Source: Vibrio celticus | Lineage (GTDB): Bacteria; Pseudomonadota; Gammaproteobacteria; Enterobacterales; Vibrionaceae | Direction: 5' to 3' | Length of the DNA stretch: 64,000 nucleotides | Assembly: GCF_024347335.1 (NCBI RefSeq) | Contig: NZ_AP025463.1 | Coordinates: forward strand, 2,480,001 to 2,544,000 | In this document: one piece after another, positions 28,213 to 37,031 of the stretch | Position numbering within the stretch: position 1 is the first letter of the stretch | Layout of the letters: each line of letters opens with the position of its first letter | The notes under the pieces: generated by a model | Seen by the model: only the letters and a program-made list of their open reading frames with translations | Databases searched by the model: none | What the model was told of the DNA's origin: nothing | Made by a program: the position numbers and the translations under genes

Positions 28213-28611
28213 TTATTTCTCACTTTTGTCATTTTTGTTGAAAATTAACGACACTGAATTAACACAGAACCGTTCACCTGTGGTCTTCGGACCATCAGGA
28301 AAAACGTGACCTAAATGGCTATCACAGGCGGTACAACGGATCTCTACACGCTTCATTCCGTGACTTAGATCTTCTATATAGCGTACAGCTTCATCATTCA
28401 CTGGGGCATCAAAGCTTGGCCAACCACACCCAGAGTCATATTTGTTATCCGACAGAAACAAAGGGCTTTCACAGCATGTGCAGCTATAGACGCCAGTCTT
28501 ATGGTTGTGCAGTAACTTACCGCTATATGGGGCTTCAGTACCACGTTCACGACACACTGCAAATTCGTCGTCTGTTAGGCGTTCACGCCAGTATTCATCA
28601 GGCTTTATCAT
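28213..28611 (-). CDS. msrB: Peptide-methionine (R)-S-oxide reductase
   Basis: I take the ATG at 28611, preceded by a strong GGGAGGAA, giving 132 residues starting MIKPDEYWRERLTDDEF. It reduces methionine-R-sulfoxide in proteins. The four zinc-ligand cysteines are in CTCC (about 45-48) and CTAC (about 94-97), and the catalytic cysteine is in RFCVNSVSL (about 116). DSGCGWPSFD is the substrate-binding stretch. Divergent adjacency to gapA matches E. coli. Confidence 0.96.
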   Translation of the reverse strand: MIKPDEYWRERLTDDEFAVCRERGTEAPYSGKLLHNHKTGVYSCTCCESPLFLSDNKYDSGCGWPSFDAPVNDEAVRYIEDLSHGMKRVEIRCTACDSHLGHVFPDGPKTTGERFCVNSVSLIFNKNDKSEK

Positions 28612-28969
28612 ATTTCCTCCCTTTTGAATCACGTTAATATCTCTCCACATTCTCAGTTATTATATTTACTTTTTTCTATAAAGGCTTGCATATCAGTCGT
28701 TTTGTAGCACATACTTTCTCACCAGGAAACATTGTACATATACACTCATAAGTGAATCATCATTTAGGGGTATTTTACCCAACTGGAAGGGTACAGAGCC
28801 ACTTGCAATGGTCAATTTTCAACCACTTACACCCAATTGTTAAGAAAAGCGTCGCTTTTTTTTGACATTAAACAAGTTAAGTCGGATTATCTATTGCAGA
28901 TGTATACTGGATTCTGTAATTTTACTACCAGTTATCTTTAATCAGAAATTAAGTTGTGGAGCAACTACA
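28612..28969. promoter_or_regulatory. Divergent msrB/gapA promoter region
   Basis: The 358-base region holds no credible ORF. For gapA the best promoter is TTGACA at 28862-28867 with GATTAT at 28885-28890 (17-base spacing), leaving a leader of about 75 bases before GTGGAG and the ATG at 28970. A T-tract immediately precedes the -35 and may act as an UP-like element. Nothing specific could be assigned to msrB. Confidence 0.55.
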
Positions 28970-29965
28970 ATGACTATCAAAGTAGGTATTAACGGTTTTG
29001 GCCGTATCGGCCGTTTCGTATTCCGCGCAGCTCAAGAGCGTGCAGACATCGAAGTAGTAGGTATTAACGATCTAATCGACGTAGAGTACATGGCATACAT
29101 GCTTAAGTACGACTCAACTCACGGCCGTTTCAACGGTACTGTTGAAGTTGAAGGCGGTAACCTAATCGTTAACGGTAAAACTGTACGTGTTACAGCTGAG
29201 CGTAACCCAGAAGACCTTAAGTGGGATGCTATCGACGTAGACGTAGTTGCTGAAGCAACTGGTCTTTTCCTAACTGACGAGACTGCACGTAAGCACATCA
29301 CTGCTGGCGCTAAGAAAGTAGTTCTTACTGGTCCTTCTAAAGATGCAACTCCAATGTTCGTAATGGGCGTTAACCAAGCATCTTACGCTGGTCAAGACAT
29401 CGTTTCTAACGCTTCTTGTACTACTAACTGTCTTGCACCTATCGCTAAAGTACTTAACGATAAGTGGGGCATTGAATCTGGTCTTATGACTACAGTTCAC
29501 GCTACTACAGCAACTCAAAAAACTGTAGATGGCCCTTCTGCTAAAGACTGGCGCGGTGGCCGTGGTGCTTCTCAAAACATCATCCCATCTTCAACTGGTG
29601 CTGCTAAAGCTGTAGGCGTTGTTCTTCCAGAACTAAACGGCCTTCTAACTGGTATGGCTTTCCGTGTACCAACTGCTAACGTATCTGTAGTTGACCTAAC
29701 AGTTAACCTAAAAGAAGCTGCATCTTACGAAGAAATTTGTGCTGCAATGAAAGAAGCTTCTGAAGGCGAAATGGCTGGCGTTCTTGGTTACACTGAAGAC
29801 CAAGTAGTATCACAAGATTTCATCGGTGAAGTTCAAACTTCAGTATTCGATGCTAAAGCTGGTGTTGCTCTAACTGACAAATTCGTTAAAGTTGTATCTT
29901 GGTACGACAACGAAATCGGTTACTCAAACAAAGTTCTAGACCTAATCGCTCACATCTCTAAGTAA
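28970..29965 (+). CDS. gapA: Glyceraldehyde-3-phosphate dehydrogenase
   Basis: The 331-residue glycolytic enzyme starts MTIKVGINGFGRIGRFVFRA at the ATG 28970, with GTGGAG upstream; an open frame extends 36 codons further left but is AT-rich leader. The NAD-binding loop is NGFGRIG, the catalytic cysteine is in SNASCTTNCLAP (near 150), and the phosphate site ends in WYDNEIGYS. Codon use is strongly biased, as expected of a highly expressed gene. It ends at a strong terminator and is followed by yeaD. Confidence 0.98.
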   Translation: MTIKVGINGFGRIGRFVFRAAQERADIEVVGINDLIDVEYMAYMLKYDSTHGRFNGTVEVEGGNLIVNGKTVRVTAERNPEDLKWDAIDVDVVAEATGLFLTDETARKHITAGAKKVVLTGPSKDATPMFVMGVNQASYAGQDIVSNASCTTNCLAPIAKVLNDKWGIESGLMTTVHATTATQKTVDGPSAKDWRGGRGASQNIIPSSTGAAKAVGVVLPELNGLLTGMAFRVPTANVSVVDLTVNLKEAASYEEICAAMKEASEGEMAGVLGYTEDQVVSQDFIGEVQTSVFDAKAGVALTDKFVKVVSWYDNEIGYSNKVLDLIAHISK

Positions 29966-30024
29966 TTTCTTTTTAGAAATCGCTTTAGATAAGCATTAGC
30001 GAAGACTGTTTTGAGCAGACTTTG

Positions 30025-30052
30025 AAAAAGGCGACCTTAGTGTCGCCTTTTT
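30025..30052 (+). terminator. Terminator of gapA
   Basis: AAAAAGGCGAC and GTCGCCTTTTT form an 11-bp stem with a six-base loop, 60 bases after the gapA stop. Confidence 0.92.
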
Positions 30053-30207
30053 AATACCTGCTATCTTTTAAACCGCGTCTATCTAAGCCCATAAAGATAG
30101 CCCAAACGCAAAATTCAATTCTAATACTGACTCTGCTGGTTACTCATGAAAAATCAAGCATCACTCTAGTCAGCATTTGAATTCAATTTCCTTAGAAGGA
30201 TCATGTA

Positions 30208-31092
30208 ATGGATTTATCTACTCTACCTGCACTGGCGGTACTTTCTGACAACGTGACTATCGTTGAAAACGAAGGTGTAAAACTGGTTCGCGTTATCCAC
30301 GATAAAGCAAACGCAGCGATTTCACTGTTTGGCGGCCATGTGGTGTCATTCCAACCGCAAGGTCAAGAAGACCTGATTTGGATGAGCCAACAAGCTAAAT
30401 TCGACGGTAAAACGGCTCTGCGTGGTGGTATTCCAGTATGTTGGCCTTGGTTTGGTCGCATTGCAGCACCAGCACATGGTTTTGCCCGTTCAAGTGAATG
30501 GCAATTGGTTGAGCACCGTGAAAGCGAAGCTGGCGTGATTGTAAGCTTAGGTCTGAAGGCAAGCGAAGAGACGCTAGCAGTATGGCCTCATCAGTTTGAT
30601 GCACGTTTGAATGTTGAGATCGGCGAGCAGCTAAAAGTAACGCTGAACGTGAAGAATACTGACTCTCAACCATGGACTTTCTCTGGTGCACTACACACTT
30701 ACCTAAACGTTGGTGATATTCACACCACAACCACAACAAGTATGGGTGCTGAGTACATTGATAGCCTACAAGGTGGCAAAACCTGCCAAGGCGGTTCTGA
30801 ACTGGTACTGACCGACACGATTGACCGCGTTTACACGCAACCAGAAGCGAAAATCTTTGTTGCTGACAAGAAGTTGGATCGCACGCTAACAGTTGAAAAC
30901 CACGGTCATAACTCTGCAGTACTGTGGAACCCGTGGGCAGAAGGCGCTGCTGGTATGGGTGATATGCAAGACGACGGTTACCTAACCATGTTATGTGTTG
31001 AATCAACGCTGCACGCACCAAGCCTAGAAGCAGGCAAAACATTGCAGCCTGGCGAAAACCACCAGTTGATTACGGTGATTTCAGCTCAGTAA
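30208..31092 (+). CDS. yeaD: D-hexose-6-phosphate mutarotase (YeaD-like)
   Basis: A 294-residue aldose-1-epimerase-fold enzyme that interconverts anomers of glucose-6-phosphate. Conserved pieces are LRGGIPVCWPWFG (about 71-83), the catalytic histidine in APAHGFARSSEW (about 87-98), and the HTYLNVGD and CVEST stretches. It lies downstream of gapA as in enterobacteria. AGAAGGA precedes the ATG, and it has its own terminator. Confidence 0.93.
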   Translation: MDLSTLPALAVLSDNVTIVENEGVKLVRVIHDKANAAISLFGGHVVSFQPQGQEDLIWMSQQAKFDGKTALRGGIPVCWPWFGRIAAPAHGFARSSEWQLVEHRESEAGVIVSLGLKASEETLAVWPHQFDARLNVEIGEQLKVTLNVKNTDSQPWTFSGALHTYLNVGDIHTTTTTSMGAEYIDSLQGGKTCQGGSELVLTDTIDRVYTQPEAKIFVADKKLDRTLTVENHGHNSAVLWNPWAEGAAGMGDMQDDGYLTMLCVESTLHAPSLEAGKTLQPGENHQLITVISAQ

Positions 31093-31111
31093 GCGACTCA
31101 AAAAACTCTTC

Positions 31112-31137
31112 AAAGGCCGGTTTATCCGGCCTTTTTT
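31112..31137. terminator. Terminator between yeaD and the nucleoside hydrolase gene
   Basis: AAAGGCCGG and CCGGCCTTT with a TTTAT loop and T6 tract. The position between convergent genes means it probably works for both. Confidence 0.92.
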
Positions 31138-31178
31138 ACAGCTATTTTTTATAACACTACGATGACGATTAGTTAGCT

Positions 31179-32147
31179 TTACTGCTGTGAATAGTGAACT
31201 AAAGTTTCTCTATAGAGTGACAATAGAGCATTGTTGTCCACTTGAACGCCGACCTTTTGTGCAGGGAATGAACTCCACTCATCATTCATATATTTACGTT
31301 GATCAACTTTCTGAATTGTCATCCCTTCAGCGGGGCCATCAGTCACTACTCTGACTGAGCCACTACGACAGGTAAATAGAGATGGTTGGATAACATAAGC
31401 AATGGCTGAAGGATCGTGAACATGACAACCCTCCATTCCTACTTTTTCAGAATAGAACTTTAAGTAGTAACGGCTAACATCCCAGATAAACTGCCCTACC
31501 TCTCCAGCATCATCTCGTAAATCATCAAGGTATTGACCAGTAAAGAAGCTCTCCTCAGTGACATCTAATCCGATAATCACGACAGGCCATGATGCCGTAA
31601 ACACCTTATCCGCAGCGTGAGGATCATCATGGATATTCGCTTCAGCAAATGGCGTCACGTTACCTCGATGGTCATTTTCACCGAACGCGCCCCCCATAAT
31701 GACCACTTCTTTTACTAAGTCGACAATTTCAGGATCCGCTTCCAGAGCGAGCGCGAGGTTAGTAAGAGGGCCAACCGCCACAAGAGTGATCTCTCCCGGT
31801 TCAGCTCGAACACTATCGATAATGAACTGGTAAGCCGGCTTATCAAGCGCTGTAACATCTAATGAACTTGGCGCTTTCACATCCCCAAATCCAGCCTCGC
31901 CATGCACCACAACCGTGGCTCCAACAGGATCTCTTATTAACGGCTTATCCGTTCCCTTAGCCACAAGCGCCTTCATTCCAAACTTCTGCTTCAGATAAAG
32001 GGCATTTTGAGTCCCGTTGTCTATCGTCGCATTACCATAAACAGTAGTGATGCCCACTAACTCAATATCAGGATGTGCTTCCGCAAATAGGATGGCCATT
32101 GCATCATCGATGCCCGGATCTGTATCTAGAATGATTTTCTTTGTCAT
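31179..32147 (-). CDS. Nucleoside hydrolase (IunH/Rih family)
   Basis: The 322-residue enzyme cleaves nucleosides to ribose and base. The N-terminal calcium site is the family signature ILDTDPGIDDAMAI (residues 6-19). Others are VAVGPLTNLALAL (about 120), the conserved NIHDDPHAA loop (about 170) and HVHDPSAIAY near residue 243, which carries the late histidine/aspartate pair. Substrate preference (pyrimidine versus inosine-uridine) cannot be assigned safely. AGAAG precedes the ATG. Confidence 0.93.
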   Translation of the reverse strand: MTKKIILDTDPGIDDAMAILFAEAHPDIELVGITTVYGNATIDNGTQNALYLKQKFGMKALVAKGTDKPLIRDPVGATVVVHGEAGFGDVKAPSSLDVTALDKPAYQFIIDSVRAEPGEITLVAVGPLTNLALALEADPEIVDLVKEVVIMGGAFGENDHRGNVTPFAEANIHDDPHAADKVFTASWPVVIIGLDVTEESFFTGQYLDDLRDDAGEVGQFIWDVSRYYLKFYSEKVGMEGCHVHDPSAIAYVIQPSLFTCRSGSVRVVTDGPAEGMTIQKVDQRKYMNDEWSSFPAQKVGVQVDNNALLSLYRETLVHYSQQ

Positions 32148-32351
32148 ATCAGCTTCTAATTAAACAGTAGGAAAGCGTAGACGATACCCAGAAAAAACGC
32201 AGATAAACGTGACCTAAACCTAAGCTCTGATTTTTATTGTAATAAGCCATAAGCTCACTATTCTAGAAGCGGATATTCTCGCCTTTTTATTTAGCCTGAT
32301 GCAGACCTTTTTGATAGAATCTTCGCCCAACTCTATGCCTCTGAGATCGTC

Positions 32352-33167
32352 ATGACTTACCAATGCCCTTTGTGTCACCAACCTTTATCTCAAAACGATC
32401 GTACGTTTAAGTGTGAAAAGAACCATCAGTTCGACCTAGCGAAAGAAGGCTATGTCAATTTGATGCCTGCGCACCACAAACGCTCAAAAGATCCAGGTGA
32501 CAACAAAGAGATGATGCAGGCACGTCGTCGTTTCCTTGAAGGTAACCACTATGACCCAATGCGCCAAGCGGTGGTGACATTGTGTTCTCGCTATCTACCA
32601 GCTGAGACACCTAGCCTATTGGATATTGGTTGTGGCGAAGGGTATTACACCAACGAAATTGCAGTGAATCTTCAAGAAAAGAATGGTGCTACTTTTGGCC
32701 TAGACATTTCTAAGATTGCTATCAAATACGCCGCTAAACGCTACCCTTCTGTCGACTTCTCAGTTGCATCAAGCCATCGCCTACCCTTTGCTGAAAAAAG
32801 CTTAGACGGCATTCTACGCATTTACGCGCCTTGCAAGGCTGAAGAGTTACAACGCACCATCAAAGACAATGGTGTGGTGATCACCGTGACACCAGCTAGC
32901 CGACACCTGTATCAACTGCGTGATGCAATTTATGATGGCGTTCGCTTGCACGACGAAGATCCAGAAGTGGTCGAAGGTTTTACGCTTGAGCATCAAGAGC
33001 AACTAAACTATATGATGGAACTATCGGGGTCAGATGCATTCGACCTGCTACAGATGACGCCGTTTGCTTGGAAGGCGAGTGAAGAGTTTAAACAACAACT
33101 CACCGAGGCAGAGCAATTCAACTGTGAAGCTGACTTTATGCTGCGAGTGTACCGCAAACAAATTTAA
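32352..33167 (+). CDS. rlmA: 23S rRNA (guanine-N1)-methyltransferase RlmA
   Basis: The 271-residue enzyme has the N-terminal zinc knuckle (CPLC near residue 5, then CEKNH), absent in general methyltransferases. A Rossmann SAM-binding domain follows, with LLDIGCGEGYYT (about 90-101), FGLDISK and RIYAPCK. RlmA methylates G745 in E. coli 23S rRNA; related enzymes modify G748 in Gram-positives and affect macrolide response. Length and domain order match RlmA(I). Confidence 0.93.
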   Translation: MTYQCPLCHQPLSQNDRTFKCEKNHQFDLAKEGYVNLMPAHHKRSKDPGDNKEMMQARRRFLEGNHYDPMRQAVVTLCSRYLPAETPSLLDIGCGEGYYTNEIAVNLQEKNGATFGLDISKIAIKYAAKRYPSVDFSVASSHRLPFAEKSLDGILRIYAPCKAEELQRTIKDNGVVITVTPASRHLYQLRDAIYDGVRLHDEDPEVVEGFTLEHQEQLNYMMELSGSDAFDLLQMTPFAWKASEEFKQQLTEAEQFNCEADFMLRVYRKQI

Positions 33168-33242
33168 TTGATATTGATTATCGTTTGCATTGAAATCTTA
33201 TCTTGCCTCCTTTAGTATGCGTGTTCTTCAAGGAGGCATTTC

Positions 33243-34196
33243 ATGCAACGTATTATTCTTATCGGATTAGCTACTCTTCTCACGGCTTGTGCTAGTCAAC
33301 CTGCAAAAGACACTTCTCAAAAAGTGGCTCAAACGGAATCCGTTTCCACATTCTATGACTACCAGTTCGCTTCTCCACAAGGCGAAACACTTTCTCTCGA
33401 TGCATTACCCGAGCAGCTGATTGACGCTGATGTGGTTCTAATTGGCGAATGGCACACGCATTCTGCCATTCACCGCTTCCAAACCGACTTCTTAAAAGCG
33501 CGCCGCAACGCAACATCAAACATTGCGCTTTCAATGGAACAGTTCACTCGAGAGCACCAAGCCACACTTGACCAATACTTAAACGGCGAAATTGGCGAAC
33601 AAATTCTCATGTCTCAAGCGGCAGCTTGGCCAAATTACGAAAGTGATTATCGCGCGTTAGTTGAGTTCGCAAAAGCCAACGACGTCGATGTTATTGCGGC
33701 AAATGCACCAAAGCCATTCGTGCAGTGTATTGGCCGTAAAGGATTGCCTTACCTAGACCAATTATCGACCGAGCAACGCCAATGGATTGCTGCCGAAGTG
33801 AATACTGGCGATAGCCCTTACAAAGAAAAGTTCATGGCTTCTATGCACCACGGTACGCCAGAGCAAACAGAAAAACAGTTTGCCGCTCAGGTAACCTGGG
33901 ATGAAACCATGGCTGAGTCGATTGTGGATTACCTAGCATCAAACCCTGATAAACAAGTAATTCATGTGGCTGGCAAGTTCCACACCGAGGGTGGTTTAGG
34001 GACGGCGGCATCAATTCTACGTCGTAACCCTGATTTGAGAATCGCCATCATCAGCCCAGTTGAAGAGGTTTCATCAGATAGCAATAACTACCAGCTAAAA
34101 GTACTTTCACCGCCGGCTCGCTTTGTTAAGAAAGAGAACCGAATGAAGGCATACAAGCACCTGTCAAAACGCAGCGCTAGCCTAGAGTGTGAGTAA
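33243..34196 (+). CDS. ChaN family lipoprotein
   Basis: The 317-residue protein begins with a lipoprotein signal (lipobox LTAC near residue 16). The ChaN/haem-binding domain has VVLIGEWHTHSAIHRFQ (about 65-81), and the second histidine motif is VIHVAGKFHTEGGLG (about 240-254). ChaN of Campylobacter binds haem and is linked to iron uptake; the equivalent here is inferred. AAGGAGG lies 7 bases before the ATG. A perfect inverted repeat at 34231-34260 follows. Confidence 0.88.
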   Translation: MQRIILIGLATLLTACASQPAKDTSQKVAQTESVSTFYDYQFASPQGETLSLDALPEQLIDADVVLIGEWHTHSAIHRFQTDFLKARRNATSNIALSMEQFTREHQATLDQYLNGEIGEQILMSQAAAWPNYESDYRALVEFAKANDVDVIAANAPKPFVQCIGRKGLPYLDQLSTEQRQWIAAEVNTGDSPYKEKFMASMHHGTPEQTEKQFAAQVTWDETMAESIVDYLASNPDKQVIHVAGKFHTEGGLGTAASILRRNPDLRIAIISPVEEVSSDSNNYQLKVLSPPARFVKKENRMKAYKHLSKRSASLECE

Positions 34197-34230
34197 GGTC
34201 TGTTGATCCACTCTTCTAAGCTAAAGAGTC

Positions 34231-34260
34231 GATGGGCTAATCCTAGATAATTAGCCCATC
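34231..34260. repeat. Inverted repeat after the ChaN gene
   Basis: GATGGGCTAAT and ATTAGCCCATC form an 11-bp perfect stem with an eight-base loop. There is no T run, so it is either a weak terminator or an mRNA 3'-end stabiliser. Confidence 0.5.
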
Positions 34261-34470
34261 GTCAAAACTTGACCACGTTCCCGTCATTCATCCTAACTCT
34301 ATCTAAATCAAACATTCTTATCGGCACAAGACTTGCTTAGTAAATAGACGATTTAACCAAGCAGACGAAAATGTAATGTGCGAATAAAAAACATCACTAT
34401 CGATGATTAATTGCACAAGTTTTTCACACCTCTGCCGATACTATATTTAAGGATAGGTAAGGAGAGCGAT

Positions 34471-34824
34471 ATGACGCCAGTAGGAACGAGTAATACTCAG
34501 CTGTATTCACCTTCGCAAATGAATGCACAAGCTAAAAGCACTGAAGCTGAAAAGCCTGCGCCGCTTAAGGTTGAGCAAAATACCGTGAAGCTTTCTGATG
34601 AAGGCAAAGCCCTATTATCTGCACTTAAAGAAATCGATAAAGAAGCCAAGAAAGTCGAAGCTGAAAACGAGACCGTTACCGATAAGGTTGAGTCATTTGC
34701 TCATGGCGCTTTAGGTATGGATCACCCAGATAAGATTGAAGAAGAGGACGATGGTTCTTATTCAGCTGGGCAATACTTATCCGCAGCGGCAACCGTTGGT
34801 GGCATTCTACTTGCCTTAATCTAA
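34471..34824 (+). CDS. Small protein of unknown function with hydrophobic C-terminus
   Basis: The ATG at 34471 has a good ribosome site (AAGGAGAG) and gives 117 residues. The first 90 are charged, helical and lysine/glutamate-rich (EIDKEAKKVEAENETVTDKV), ending in an acidic EEEDD patch. The last 20 (SAGQYLSAAATVGGILLALI) could insert in a membrane. I do not recognise the family. It stands alone between the ChaN and BCCT genes. Confidence 0.7.
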   Translation: MTPVGTSNTQLYSPSQMNAQAKSTEAEKPAPLKVEQNTVKLSDEGKALLSALKEIDKEAKKVEAENETVTDKVESFAHGALGMDHPDKIEEEDDGSYSAGQYLSAAATVGGILLALI

Positions 34825-34952
34825 CTTTCCCCTCTGTTACTGCACTTTCCTCTCTGCATTAAAGCGATTTGTCGTCACGACAACAGACCCGATTTGGTCT
34901 AAAAAACGAGTTCATTCCATAATTCCGCTCTCATTTTAATGGAATAATACTC

Positions 34953-36839
34953 GTGAAAAACACTTTTGAGCTTATTGATAAGCCTACTTTCTTTGGTGCG
35001 ATTGCACTCCTACTCACGATAGTTTTCCCGCTCATTTTGTTCCCTGCACAGGGCGCAGACTGGATTGCGGTTGCGAAAACATTCATGACGGACCAACTTG
35101 GATTTTTATATCTTGCGCTAGGCCTCGCTGCCTGTGCATTTATGGTTTACGTTGTGTTCAGTGATATGGGACAAATTAAACTGGGCGAAGCTGATGAAGA
35201 GCCTGAATTCAAAACAGCATCATGGGCTGCAATGCTATTTTGTGGCGGTATCGGTGCAAGTATCTTGTACTGGGGCTGTATTGAGTGGGCTTACTACTAC
35301 CAATCACCGCCTTTCCAACTAGAGCCGGGCAGTGAAGAAGCGGTTCGTTGGGCTGCAACTTACGGTTTGTTCCACTGGGGACCAATCGCGTGGTCTATCT
35401 ACCTGATCCCTGCGATTCCTATCGCTTACTTCTTCTATGTACGTAAACAGCCAGTTCTAAAGATCTCTAGTGCGTTAATGCCTGTTCTTGGTGAACACCG
35501 CAGTAAAGGCGTACCTGGAAAAATCGTCGATATCCTTTTCATTTTCGGTCTATTAGGCGGCGCTGCAACAACGTTAGGTTTAGCTGCACCTCTAATCACT
35601 GAAGGTCTGAATCACCTATTTGGTCTACCTAAAAATAACCTAACGCAAGTGATGGTGCTTTTAGTGTGTACTGCGATTTTTGCTTACTCATCTTATGCTG
35701 GATTGGAAAAAGGCATCAAGATCCTAAGTAACATCAACTTCTGGGGTGCAATGGGTCTGTTAGCTTTCGTTCTGATCGCGGGTCCAACAATCTTCATGTT
35801 AGAAACAGGTTTAGACTCAATTGGTCGTCTACTGTCTAACTTCTTCGTGATGGCAACGTGGGCTGAACCATTTGGTGGCTACGGTACATTCGAAAACACT
35901 CACTTCCCACAAGACTGGACGATTTTCTACTGGGCATGGTGGCTAGTATTTGCACCGAGTATGGGTCTGTTTGTTGCGCGTATCTCTCGCGGCAGAACCA
36001 TCAAACAAATGGTGTCAGGTTCGATCTTCTTTGGTTCTCTAGGTTGTTTCCTATTCTTCATGATCTTAGGTAACTACGGCCTATCACTTCAGCTTTCTGG
36101 TGAGCTGGATGTCGTTGCGATTTTGAATGCTGAAGGCGCAACCAAAGCTATCTTCTCGATGCTTGCACAATTGCCAATGAGCACGCTGGTTATCGCTGTA
36201 TTTACAATGCTGTGTATTATCTTCACGGCAACGACATTTGACTCGATCTCATACATCCTGGCGTCTGTTGTACAAAACAACGTGACCGAAGAGCCAATGC
36301 GCTGGAACCGTATGTTCTGGGCATTCACTCTATCGTTCTTGCCAACGATTCTGATGTTCTTGGGCGGCCTAAGTACGCTACAAACCGCAGCGATTGTTGG
36401 TGGCTTACCGCTGCTTGCTATCTCTGTCATGTTGATGATTTCAGCGGTTCGTGCGACTAACCTCGACCTACGCCATCAAGATGCGTACATCGAGCCAACG
36501 ATCAACATCGAAGAACTGCCAGACATGGACCCTTGGTCTGCTGAAGGTATGGCGCTGGCTCAATTTGAGAAAGAAAGAGATGCAGCACAAGAAGCTGCAG
36601 AACTTGAGCGTGTTGCTTACACAGAACTTGCCGCAGTGAAGAAAGAAATTCGCGCTTATGTGCTAGAACAAGGTTCACAAATGGAAACTCACGAGTTACC
36701 AGAGAACCTACAACAAGCACTTGAGCAGGCCGAGAGTAATCTTAGTGCCGCACAAGCGAAAAAGATCGAGTTATCTGAGCAAGCTCAGAATGCTCGTATC
36801 ACGTTCAACCAGGTGGTTGCAGACTTACCGCTTGCTTGA
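34953..36839 (+). CDS. BCCT family (betaine/carnitine/choline) transporter with coiled-coil tail
   Basis: Translation starts at a GTG. The 628-residue protein has 12 hydrophobic helices and the family motif GGIGASILYWGCIEWAYYY (about 97-115). The Trp-rich segment around 300-335 includes WTIFYWAWWLVFAPSMGLFVARISRG. It should import a quaternary amine osmolyte or related compound in symport with Na+ or H+. Unlike many BCCT proteins it carries about 110 extra cytoplasmic residues (about 515-628), predicted coiled coil with heptads, perhaps for osmosensing. A strong terminator follows. Confidence 0.92.
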   Translation: MKNTFELIDKPTFFGAIALLLTIVFPLILFPAQGADWIAVAKTFMTDQLGFLYLALGLAACAFMVYVVFSDMGQIKLGEADEEPEFKTASWAAMLFCGGIGASILYWGCIEWAYYYQSPPFQLEPGSEEAVRWAATYGLFHWGPIAWSIYLIPAIPIAYFFYVRKQPVLKISSALMPVLGEHRSKGVPGKIVDILFIFGLLGGAATTLGLAAPLITEGLNHLFGLPKNNLTQVMVLLVCTAIFAYSSYAGLEKGIKILSNINFWGAMGLLAFVLIAGPTIFMLETGLDSIGRLLSNFFVMATWAEPFGGYGTFENTHFPQDWTIFYWAWWLVFAPSMGLFVARISRGRTIKQMVSGSIFFGSLGCFLFFMILGNYGLSLQLSGELDVVAILNAEGATKAIFSMLAQLPMSTLVIAVFTMLCIIFTATTFDSISYILASVVQNNVTEEPMRWNRMFWAFTLSFLPTILMFLGGLSTLQTAAIVGGLPLLAISVMLMISAVRATNLDLRHQDAYIEPTINIEELPDMDPWSAEGMALAQFEKERDAAQEAAELERVAYTELAAVKKEIRAYVLEQGSQMETHELPENLQQALEQAESNLSAAQAKKIELSEQAQNARITFNQVVADLPLA

Positions 36840-36886
36840 CATTAGCCATGACACAGTCCATTGATTTGGACCCTCCTAAATACGAC

Positions 36887-36918
36887 AAAGGCTCACAGAA
36901 ATGTGAGCCTTTTTTTAT
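36887..36918 (+). terminator. Terminator of the BCCT gene
   Basis: AAAGGCTCACA and TGTGAGCCTTT form an 11-bp stem with a GAAA loop, followed by T4 and more T. Confidence 0.93.
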
Positions 36919-36958
36919 GCTTTTCTAAAAGCTTGAGTTATTGCTCAATTTTATATTA

Positions 36959-36987
36959 ATGAAACAAACATGAAACAACTTTGACAC
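36959..36987. promoter_or_regulatory. Candidate PhoB-binding repeats upstream of the alkaline phosphatase gene
   Basis: Three 7-base units, ATGAAAC, ATGAAAC and TTGACAC, recur with an exact 11-base period, each separated by four AT-rich bases. Read on the opposite strand they are GTGTCAA, GTTTCAT and GTTTCAT, resembling the Pho-box unit CTGTCAT (5 of 7 each). The spacing is diagnostic of PhoB; the match is imperfect and the orientation inverted. Confidence 0.45.
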
Positions 36988-37031
36988 AAATAGGTGTTCT
37001 AATCATCCCGCTTATATAAAAAGGACAACTA

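Noticed and set aside
30395..31042. 215-codon frame on the minus strand within yeaD
   Set aside because: It lies completely inside the well-supported mutarotase gene, its translation has the composition of an antisense frame, and there is no ribosome site.
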